Positions 29,300 through 38,100 of a DNA stretch of 64,000 nt are shown here, piece after piece. The notes beneath the pieces are model-generated. The model was not told the DNA's origin and did not search any database. It worked only from the letters and a program-made list of their open reading frames with translations. Made by a program: the position numbers and the translations under genes. The stretch's first letter is position 1. The number at the start of each line of letters is the position of its first letter. Origin of the DNA: Ursus arctos (taxonomy: Eukaryota; Chordata; Mammalia; Carnivora; Ursidae). The stretch is from NCBI RefSeq assembly GCF_023065955.2, contig NW_026623100.1:67212727-67276726 (forward strand), written 5' to 3'.

Positions 29300-29860
29300 G
29301 GCCCCTCTCATCAGACCCACTTATCTGTGTGCCCCTCTCTCTGCAGAGACAAGGCCAGTATTCCCAGCCCCCAGAAGCCAGTAGCATTTTGGGACTCTAG
29401 ACATCTAGACAATGGGCAGAGCTAGAGCCCACCTGCCAGGGGCACTGGGAGATCAGGGACCCAGCCATGGTTTTGCTGCCTGGCAGGAGCCAGGCTCAGT
29501 ATGTCACTGACCCTGAAGGGCTCCTCATGCCCATGCCCATCATGGCAGGACTGACCCTGCCCTAGGCTGCAACCATCCTGGAGGCCTGGCTCACTGCTTT
29601 CCAGATGCTACACTGCACAGGGGAGGAAGACCCCTGGAGACCCCTTCCTGCCAGCCGTGCCCTGTCACCAAAGCTAACTGACAACCATTCAGTTGAGCAG
29701 ACTGTTCAGAGCCATCTCCCTGGTCACCACGAGCCCCAAGGAGAAGACTGAGATGGCCTAGAAGGGTGCCACCGCGGGTTTGATTATAAGGAGGACTTCT
29801 CTGAGGCAGTGCTGAAGGCCTTGCAGGGTATAGATGTGCAGGTTTCTGCAGGGAAACATT
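29300..29860 (+). pseudogene. Unprocessed partial duplicate of TP53I3 (exon 2, start of intron 2, end of exon 3)
   Basis: The segment 29347-29620 reads like TP53I3 exon 2. It begins RQGQYSQPPEASSILGL, then hits an in-frame TAG at 29398-29400, and later gives GLLMPMP and [11 protein letters not shown], with a second TAG in between. The upstream 'ccacttatctgtg...ctctctgcag' matches the intron 1 end of the real gene. The bases after the exon ('gggaggaagacccc') resemble the real intron 2 start. Further on, at about 29740-29815, it resumes within exon 3 (GFDYKEDFSEAVLKA against [16 protein letters not shown] in the gene). Retained intron flanks argue for a DNA-level duplication with a later internal deletion, not a processed copy. 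Exons 1, 4 and 5 are not visible. Confidence 0.85.
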
Positions 29861-29954
29861 TGAAGGAAAAGCCAAACTGATCTTACTCCCCAGCTCAACC
29901 CTTTGTCTCTTGTCCTACTTCCTCCTCTTCCATAATCTTTTCCTCCTCTTTTCT

Positions 29955-30480
29955 CTCTTGTATTAGTTACCTGTTATTGCATAACAAACTGCCCCCAAAA
30001 CTTAGAGCAAACACTTATTATCTCCCGATTTCTATGGGTCAGGAACCTGGGAGCAATTTAGCTGAGTCCTCCAGCTAGGGTCTTAGGGTCTCAGAAGGCT
30101 GCAGTCATCTTGAGGCTAGACTGGGGGATGCTCTGCTTCCAGGCTCACTCATGTGGCTTTTGGCAGGCCTCAGGTATTTGTTAAGTCTTAGCCAGAGACA
30201 TCACTTCCTTGACATATAAGTTTCTCCACAGGGCAGCCCAAAACATGGCAGTCATTTGGTCTAGGGAAAGTCAGGCAGTTCTGCTATCTCACCAGGGATT
30301 ATTCATGTGGCCATACAGTAAGCTGACAGAGCACCTGGGCCTACTTGGTCCCAGGACCTCGACTGACACAGTTTGTCACTATTCCATGAAGTCTCATCCT
30401 CTAGTAGATAGCTCAACCTTCTTCACATGACGGCAAAAAAGTTCTCAGTAGCAAAAGAGGGCAAGTTCAACATGTAAACA
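29955..30480 (+). repeat. Old interspersed repeat, family uncertain
   Basis: 'attagttacctgttattgcataacaaactg', 'atctcccgatttctatgggtcagg' and 'ctcagaaggctgcagtcatc' are phrases of a common ancient mammalian repeat. I cannot give the family name safely. Confidence 0.5.
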
Positions 30481-30889
30481 CTGCATTGTTCCCTTGGAGA
30501 AAGCAAGTCATGCAGTCAAACCCAAAGTCAGTGCAAAAGGGAACTAAATACAGTACGTAGGGGTGCGGTTACAGGGAGATATGGTTCGTTGAGACCATTA
30601 GTATAGCAATCTATATCATTTTTTCCTTAATTTTAAATATTTCATTTCACATAGCTCCACATATAAAGTGCTTAAAAGTTCATTTCCTTTTTTTTGTTTC
30701 CTACTTCCCATGACAGCATCCTCTCCCAGGTAACCTAAAATAACACATATAAAAATAACTCTATACAGAATATAGAATAAAAAGATTCTATATCTTTTCC
30801 CATGTTCGTATGACCGTATATATGTAAATAGCCAAGTATATGCATAGAGGGCTGATTTGTCCTTGTTTTAACAAAATGTTATTCTCATT

Positions 30890-31066
30890 AAATAAATGTG
30901 TCACAGAAATCCATCTATGTCAACTGCTGTAACTCTAAGGCACTTTTCAAATGGATGCATGGTATTTGTCATTTATCCAGCCGTTCCCCTAGTAATTTTT
31001 TTTCTAGATTTTTGTCACTATGATCAATGCTGCAAGAAACATTTCTGTTCATACATCCTTACATAT
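30890..31066 (-). mobile_element. LINE-1 3' region fragment
   Basis: In this orientation 'ggatgcatggtatttgtcatttatcc' and 'tatgatcaatgctgcaagaaacatt' match the reverse of L1 3' text. It is split from its continuation by the SINE that follows. Confidence 0.5.
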
Positions 31067-31069
31067 TGG

Positions 31070-31125
<56 letters not shown>

Positions 31126-31313
31126 TTTTTTAAGATTTTATTCATTTATTTGACAGAGACAGCCAGCGAGAGAGGGAACAGAAGCAGGGGGAGTGGGAGA
31201 GGAAGAAGCAGGCTCCTAGCAGAGGAGCCTGACGTGGGGCTCGATCCCAGAATGCTGGGATCACGCCCTGAGCCGAAGGCAGACGCTTAATGACTGTGCC
31301 ACCCAGGCGCCCC
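31070..31313 (-). mobile_element. CAN-SINE with (GAAA)n-expanded tail
   Basis: Reverse copy of the young subfamily. Its A-tail has become a (CTTT)n run on the plus strand (31070-31124). 'catattgg' flanks the whole unit at 31062 and 31314. Confidence 0.93.
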
Positions 31314-31531
31314 CATATTGGCATTTCTTATTTCTATAGAACAAACACTTCAGAAATAAGTACTATATTGTCACTGTTATCATTCTTACAGTACTTTCTG
31401 ACATCTGGTAATATACTTACTACTATTTTTCATATATTTCTTGGCCATTTGATATAGATGGCAAGAGGAGGGACAGTGGCAGACAGGCATTTTTGTAAAA
31501 CAGAAGGCTTTATAAAAATATATTATTTTGG

Positions 31532-31736
31532 GGTGCATGAGTGGCTCAGTTGGTTAAGTATCTGCCTTCGGCTCAGGTCATGATCTTAGGGTCCTGGGAT
31601 CGAGTCCTAAGCCCCTGTCGGGCTCCCTGCTTATCCAGCAAGTGTGCTTCTCCCTCATTCCACCCCTCCCACCCACCCCTCAGCGCTTGTGAGCTCACTC
31701 ACTCTCTCTCAAACAAATAAAATCTTAAAAAAAACA
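31532..31736 (+). mobile_element. CAN-SINE
   Basis: Head 'ggggtgcatgagtggctcag'. It has an insertion in the 'gatcgagtcctaagcccctg' box, and the tail is 'aaacaaataaaatctt'. Confidence 0.9.
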
Positions 31737-32306
31737 GTAAAAAATAAAAATATATAATTTGGATAACCTTCTTGCAAGAGGTGTACTCAGCAGAGGGATG
31801 CAAATAAAGAGATAAAGGGGATTTTGCAATTAATAGGAGAGATGCTATGCAAGGCAGCCCGCTACAGTAGAAAGAGCCCTGGACCAGCGATGTAGTTTTG
31901 GAATGTAGGTGAGGTTTGGTGGGGTTGGTGTAGGAAAGAACGTTAGGGTTTGAAGCTGACAGCCAAGAAAGAATTCTTGAAAAGACATCTTTGGTGCAAA
32001 AAGGTGGTTTTATTAAAGCACAGGGACAGGACCCATGGGCAGAAAGAGCTGCCACCAGGGTCATGAGGAGTGGCCCATTATATACTTTCAAGTTGGGAGG
32101 GGGTTAGGGATAGCCTAAGTCTCTAAGGAATTTGGAAGCAAGGTTTTCCTGGTCTTGAGGCGGCTAGCTCTTGCTGGGAAAAGGTCATTTATTACCATCT
32201 AATAAAACCTTAGTCATGAGGCCCTCCAGATGTGTAACGGTGGACCATATGCGTAGGGGGGTGGTTACCAACATGTATTTTGGGGGGTTTAGACATAAAG
32301 GAATTT

Positions 32307-32487
32307 TTTTAAAAAGATTTTATTTATTTGACAGAGTACAAGGAGGGGGAGCAGCAGGCAGAGGGAGAGGGAGAAGCAGGCTCTCCACTGAGCAGGGAAC
32401 TCGATTCAGGGCTCCATCCCAAGACCCCTGGATCATGACCTGAGCCAAAGGCAGACACTTAACCAACTGAGCCACCCAGGTGCCCCA
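32307..32487 (-). mobile_element. CAN-SINE in LTR-like unit 1
   Basis: Reverse copy ending 'gagccacccaggtgcccc'. 'aaaggaattttt' occurs on both sides, consistent with a target duplication. Confidence 0.92.
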
Positions 32488-32540
32488 AGATAACGGACAT
32501 TTCTAAAGGAATTTTTATATGTTAAAGTAGACTTACAGGA

Positions 32541-32554
32541 TGGGGGGGGGGGGG
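32541..32554 (+). repeat. Poly(G) tract
   Basis: A run of about 13 G in LTR-like unit 1; the homologous place in unit 2 lacks it. Confidence 0.8.
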
Positions 32555-32705
32555 CGGTAGGCTAGGATTGTCTTTTGCCCTTAGCAAAGCATTATCAGGG
32601 CAGGGCAGTTGAGTCCCTAGAGGAATGTTACTCTGCCTGTTTTAAGGACTTGTCAATGGGCTGTAGGTAGTAAGGAAATTTAATCATTTTTCTTCTGCCT
32701 TTGTT

Positions 32706-33330
32706 TCACACATGTGGGTGAGGTCCAGAGCTGACAGCCAAGAAATAATTCCTTTTTTTTAAAGATTTTATTTATTTGACAGAGAGAGGTATAGCAAGAG
32801 AGGGAACACAAGCAGGCGGAGTGGGAGAGGGAGAAGCAGCCCTCCCGCTGAGCAGGGAGCCCAATGTGGGGCTCGATCCCAGGACCCTGAGATCATGACC
32901 TGAGCCAAAGGCAGATGCTTAACGACTGAGCCACCCAGGCGCCCCCAAGAAAGAATTCTTGAGACATCTTTGGTGCAAAATTGTGGTTTTATTAAAGCAC
33001 GGGGACAGTGCCCGTGGGCAGAAAGAGCTGCTGCCCCCCTCCCCCAGGTTGTGAGGGGTGGCTGATTATATACTTGGGAGTTGGGGGAGGTAATGAAAAC
33101 AGAGATTTTCAAAAGAACTTTCTTACGTTAAAGAGGACCTACAAGATACTGGAGGTCTTGCCTTTGTCAAGTTAAGGTTGTTTTCCCCTCTAGCAAGGCA
33201 TTGACATTAAGATAGTTGAAGTTTCCTAGAGAAGGTCACAGAGATCCCATCCAGGAGTGGTGGTGGTGGGGTGGCTTCAGGGTGTCAGCTTGTGCTTTGC
33301 CCTCAGCTAACCTTCTGCTCCCTCATCACC
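32706..33330 (-). mobile_element. LTR-like unit 2 of a tandem pair
   Basis: It repeats unit 1 in the same order: 'ctgacagccaagaaa', 'tttggtgcaaaa', 'gtggttttattaaagcac', 'gtgggcagaaagagctgc', 'attatatactt', 'gttaaag..gac.tacaagat', 'tagcaaggcattg'. A SINE (32752-32946) sits near its left end. Confidence 0.6.
32752..32946 (-). mobile_element. CAN-SINE in LTR-like unit 2
   Basis: Reverse copy between 'aagaaataatt' and 'aagaaagaatt'. Confidence 0.93.
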
Positions 33331-33525
33331 AGGACTCAGATGTGATTTTGATTCTTGGCTCAGCACTCACTAGCTATGTGCCCCTTGAAATCAAATTAAT
33401 CTTTCTACATCTCAGTTCCTTTTCAGTAAATGAGAATGCATGAGGTGGTAAATTATAAGGCACTACAAAAAGATGTTACTTATCTTGTTTTGTACAAGCA
33501 CATATTTGTGTGGATTCTTCTAACC

Positions 33526-33950
33526 CAGTGCTGCTTAACTGGGGCAATTTTGCTCCCCCCCAGGGGATGCCTGGAGGCATTTTTTATTGTCATGACTGGA
33601 TGGGGGTGCTATCTAGTGAGTGGAGACCAGGAATGCCCTTAAAACACTGCACAATGCACAGGGCAATCTTTCAGAATAAATTATCTAGTCCACAGTGTCA
33701 ATAGTGGGGAGCCTGGGTGGCTCAGTCGGTTAAGCATCTGCCTTTGGCTCAAGTCATGATCTCAGGGTCCTGGGATTGAGCCCCACATCCGGCTCCCTGC
33801 TCAGCGGGGAGTCTGCTTCTCCATCTCTGCCCTTCCCCCCTGCTCATGCTCTCTCTCAAGTAAACAAATAAAAATCTTTTTAAAAAGTTTAAAAAAAAAA
33901 AAACCGAAAGTGTCAACAATGCCTAATTTGAGAAAGCCTGATGTAGGCTA
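33526..33950 (+). mobile_element. MER5A-like hAT fragment split by a SINE
   Basis: 'ctgcttaactggggcaattttg', 'ccaggggatgcctggaggcat', 'ctagtgagtggagaccaggaatgc', 'caatgcacagggcaatc' and, after the SINE, 'gcctaatttgagaaagcctg' follow the MER5A layout. Confidence 0.8.
33710..33903 (+). mobile_element. CAN-SINE in the MER5A-like element
   Basis: Head 'ggggagcctgggtggctcag'. 'agtgtcaa' precedes and follows it, marking the target site. Confidence 0.93.
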
Positions 33951-34061
33951 TTCATACAGCTTTAATCAGTCAAAACTGCCGCACTGGGCAGCATCCTCCA
34001 GGCGCTGCCCCCTCATCCCCAAGAGGAAGAGCAGAAGTGTAAGGATTCCAGGACAGCTTTT

Positions 34062-34274
34062 TTTTTTTCTTTAAACTGAGAGACAATATTCTTTTTTTTT
34101 AAGATTTTATTTATTTATGTGACAGAGAGACAGCCAGCGAGAGAGGGAACACAGCAGGGGAGTGGAGAAGCAGGCTCCCAGCGGAGGAGCCCGATGTGGG
34201 ACTCGATCCGGAAGGCCGGGATCACGCCCTGAGCCGAAGGCAGACGCTTAACGACTGCGCTACCCAGGCGCCCC
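34062..34274 (-). mobile_element. Young CAN-SINE with apparent 3' transduction
   Basis: Target copies 'tccaggacagctttt' at 34047 and 34275 enclose the SINE body and, at its 3' side, a second T-run separated by about 22 non-SINE bases (34072-34091). Confidence 0.88.
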
Positions 34275-34320
34275 TCCAGGACAGCTTTTACCTTCCCCTC
34301 TCTTTTCTCTCAGCAGCACG

Positions 34321-34340
34321 CTGCTTGCCCACCTATACTT
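34321..34340 (+). promoter_or_regulatory. Degenerate counterpart of the human TP53I3 promoter p53 site
   Basis: 'ctgcttgccc' followed by 'acctatactt' aligns with the p53 element I recall from the human PIG3 promoter (CAGCTTGCCC ACCCATGCTC), with 16 of 20 matches. The first half-site keeps CTTG. The second has TATA where human has CATG. It lies roughly 250-300 bp upstream of the probable start region, close to the human spacing. Confidence 0.6.
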
Positions 34341-34493
34341 AGGATGCCAGCCTTACAGCGTCGAGTTAAAAGCCTGCCCTGGCTGCAAAATGGACCGCAC
34401 TCTACTTCCCTAGCGAGACGAAATTTTCTCTTCTTGCAGGGAGGGCTGGGACATTTCCTGCCAACAGGAAGAAAGATTAGTTTCCCAGGCTCA

Positions 34494-34498
34494 AAAAA

Positions 34499-34536
<38 letters not shown>
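34494..34536 (+). repeat. Poly(A)/(AAAAG)n tract in the TP53I3 promoter
   Basis: About twenty A followed by GAAAA units. It lies between the p53-like site and the CpG-rich start region. Confidence 0.85.
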
Positions 34537-34538
<2 letters not shown>

Positions 34539-34559
34539 GAACCTGATTCGCTGTCACTA

Positions 34560-35040
34560 ACTTTCCACCTTAAAGGGGAAAGGAGGAGAAGGAAGTGGAT
34601 AGGTCCCGGTCAGTCCCACCCCTGGCTCTGCCCACAGTCCAGTCGTCCTTCGCGCTCGACACCGAAGCAGTCCTGGGCTGCGGGGTTCTCCTCCAGGGAC
34701 CCGAGGAAGGGGAGCGCAGGACCGCTTTGCGCCACGGGGAGCAGCGGAGAGCCGAGCCCCCAGTAAGTCTCCAGGACCTTACACCCGAGCCGGTGGGGGC
34801 GTTCCAACTCAGAGGGAGCGCAGCTTGCCTCACGCTCTTCAGTGTTCTCTCCGTCCGCTGCACCCAAGCCCGGACGGTGTCCCCACTTCCCCGTCTGGAG
34901 GCTGCTGGACCTCGCGGGAAGTAGGGCGGAGCTCGGCGGGGGTCAGACTTCGTGAAAACCGAAAGGGAAGCCTCTGGCCGGCAGGGGGCGCCGCGCTCCG
35001 CAAAGGGTCTCGGGCTCCCTCCCTTGCTTCTACAGTGTCC
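34560..35040 (+). promoter_or_regulatory. TP53I3: GC-rich TP53I3 promoter and untranslated first exon
   Basis: A CpG-rich block. A perfect gtaagt donor at 34763 probably ends a non-coding exon 1. The next exon opens at 35036 after 'cttgcttctacag'. No (TGYCC)n microsatellite is present. Confidence 0.7.
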
Positions 35041-35049
35041 TCAGAGAAC

Positions 35050-35187
35050 ATGTTAGCTGTGCATTTCGACAAACCGGGGGGACCAGAAAACCTTTACTTG
35101 AAGGAGGTGGCCAAACCCCGCCCAGGAGAGGGTGAAGTCCTCCTGAAGGTGGCGGCCAGCGCCCTGAACCGGGCCGACTTAATCCAG
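35050..35187 (+). CDS. TP53I3: TP53I3 coding exon 1
   Basis: 46 codons from [10 protein letters not shown] to NRADLIQ, with donor gtaccc. The ATG overlaps 'gaacatgtta', which fits a p53 half-site at 9 of 10 positions. Confidence 0.95.
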
Positions 35188-38100
35188 GTACCCAGGAGTC
35201 AGGCATTGGCTGGGGCAGAGTGGGACTCCAGGGCCTTCGATAAACATTAACCAGACAGATGAAGGAATGACCTAGGGCACTGCCTGTAACACTTATAAAG
35301 GTGTGTTTGCAGAATGTGTGCTGGGGGTTCTAAGACAATATACAGGAATATTTACAAAGCATCTACCCTGGGTTAATCCATCATCTGCTCTGGCTTCCAG
35401 ATAAGGAGATGGGGGTTGTGTGTTAGGCTTTACTCTTATCTCATTTACTCCTCAGGCAACCCTGCTTACCATTCATATTATACAAATAACTGAGAGACAG
35501 AGGTTAAGTAATACACCTAAGGCCAAGACACGAGTAATCAGGGCAGCTGTAAGTCAAATCAAGGGCTTTGTGGATCCAAAGTCTGTATTCTTTCCACTCT
35601 GAGGGTCTCAGAGCTGGCAGGGGACTATACTCTAGGAATCTTCTTTTTTCTGCTATTTGAAAAGCTAAACTGAGCCAACTGCATTGATTGGAATAACTGA
35701 GAAAAGTGTGCCCAGAATCAGCTGGAGCACTTTTCTTTTTCTTTTCTAAAAGTTATTTTTATTTATTTGAGAGAGAGCGCACACAAGTAAGGGGAGCAGC
35801 AGAGGAAGAAGGAGATGCAGGATCAGGACCTGAGCTGAAGGCGGAAGTCCAACCGACTGAGCCACCCAGTCATCCCTGGGGCACTTTTCAAAAATAAACA
35901 TCACCAGAACCCAGACATGTGTACTTTGAAAAAGCTCCTCAGATGGTTCTAATGCACAATCCTGGTTTAGCCCCTCTGCTCTGAAGCCTTCAATCAGAGG
36001 CTTCTTTTTTTTTTTTTTTTTAAGATTTTACTTATTTATTTGACAGAGATAGAGACAGCCAGCGAGAGAGGGAACAAAAGCAGGTGGAGTGGGAGAGGAA
36101 GAAGCAGGCTCATAGAGGAGGAGCCTGATGTGGGGCTTGATCCCATAACGCCGGGATCACGCCCTGAGCCGAAGGCAGACGCTTAACCGCTGTGCCACCC
36201 AGGCGCCCCCAATCAGAGGCTTCTGAGGATTGCAGTGAGAACAAAGCCTGGTACTTAACCTATGAGAACTGTCATAAGGAGTTTATGGTTTTGTACCTAG
36301 TCCTGCTACTAATTTACTTTGTGACTTTGGACAAGTCATCTCCCTGTACAGGTCTCAGTTTCTCCGTTTGTAAAACAAGGAGTTTTGGTAAAGTAAATAG
36401 CTAAGGACCCTACCAGTTCTGACATCAACTGATTATGTGACCTACAGTATCTTATTTGAATTACTTTTCCTGTCTCTCTTCCTGGCTTACAAAACCTGAC
36501 TTTATTCCGATTTTTCTGAGAAAAAGAGGGGTTATCGGAAGAGGGCCAGGGATGGTGACACACACATTTCTTTTTTTTTTTTTTTTAATTTATTTATTTG
36601 ACAGAGATAGAGACAGCCAGTAAGAGAGGGAACACAAGCAGGGGGAGTGGGAGAGGAAGAAGCAGGCTCCCAGCGGAGGAGCCTGATGTGGGGCTCGATC
36701 CCAGAACACTGGGATCACGCCCTGAGCCAAAGGCAGACGCTTAACGACTGAGCCACCCAGGCGCCCCAGACACACACATTTCTGATCATGCTCACCACTT
36801 AGTGCACTCCTCTTTCTACAGAGACAAGGCCAGTATGACCCACCCCCAGGGGCCAGCAGCATTTTGGGACTGGAAGCATCTGGACACATAGCAGAGCTGG
36901 GGCCTGCCTGCCAGGGGCACTGGAAGATTGGGGACCCAGCCATGGTTCTGCTGCCCGGCGGGGGACAGGCTCAGTATGTCACTGCCCCAGAAGAGTTCCT
37001 CATGCCCATCCCAGCAGGACTGACCCTGTTCCAGGCTGCAGCCATCCCGGAGGCCTGGCTTACCGCCTTCCAGCTGTTACATCTCTTGGGTGAGGAGCCC
37101 CCCATGCTCACTCCATACAGTGTGGTTCAGTTACTTCATGACTCAGCCACCTCAAAACCCAGCAGTCCTCTGGGGCAGCTTTGGCCTGGCCACTGAGCCA
37201 CATCCAACCCCAGCACCTCACCCTAATGTACTACGGGTAGTATCGGGTTCTCATACCGTGTTAGCAATGGCCTAATGTTGAGGCTGAACATCATGGTTAG
37301 CAGATGGAAAGCCTGGAAAGCACTGGATAGAAGGCCTGTGCATATCTTCACACTGTAGGCCCACCAGTAGTCCCAGCTGCTCAAAGTCCAGCAGAGATTC
37401 TCTTTGTGAGGCCTAGTACAGTAGAAGGGGCCAGTCAACCAACTTTTATTCCTCCTCAGTCCTACTGAAGCCAGCCAAGAGCTGATGGGGGGGGAGCCTA
37501 AGAAGATTTGGTCCCTGCTGTCAGGGAGCACAGTAAACGAGGGAAGACAAGGCATGCATAGGAATTAAACAACCACAGATTTCAGAATATGGCCTTGTCT
37601 CTACCATAGAAACTCAAGATGGAGGGGGGGGGTTGCCTGGGTGGCTCAGTCAATTAAGCATCTGCCTTTGGCTCGGTCATGATCCCGGGGTCCTGGGATT
37701 GAGCCCCACATTGGGTTCCGTGCTCAGCGGGGAGGCTGCTTGTCCCTCTCCCTCTGCCCCGCCCTCCTACTCATGCTCTCTCTCTGTCAGATGAATAAAT
37801 AAAATCTTAAAAAGAAAGAAAAGAAAAGAAAAGAAAAGAAAAGAAAAGAAAAGAAAGAAAGAAACTCAAGATAGGAACAGTTAGTGTGGGAACGAGTGGT
37901 CAGAGAGGGCTTTCTGAAAGAGGAGGATTGAAGGGTGGGTAAAGTTGAGATGTGACAGAAGGCAGGCCAAGGTGGCTTAAGAGTGTCAAGGTGAAATCGG
38001 CTGCTCCACTCAGAGTGAAGGATGATGAATATCATCTGTGAAAGATGACACTGGGACTGGGTTTTAGTGGCCTTGAATGGCACGTTGCCTGGACTTGATG

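Larger units (their letters stand above)
31890..32705 (-). mobile_element. LTR-like unit 1 of a tandem pair (endogenous retrovirus type)
   Basis: On the minus strand it shows an AATAAA within 'ctttaataaaacca' and then 'tttttgcaccaaagatgtc' and 'caagaattctttcttggctg', an R/U5-like arrangement. A SINE at 32307-32487 interrupts it. No gag, pol or env sequence accompanies it. The boundaries are approximate. Confidence 0.6.

Noticed and set aside
31070..31124. (CTTT)n microsatellite as an independent feature
   Set aside because: It lies inside the target duplication of the adjacent SINE, so it is that SINE's expanded tail.
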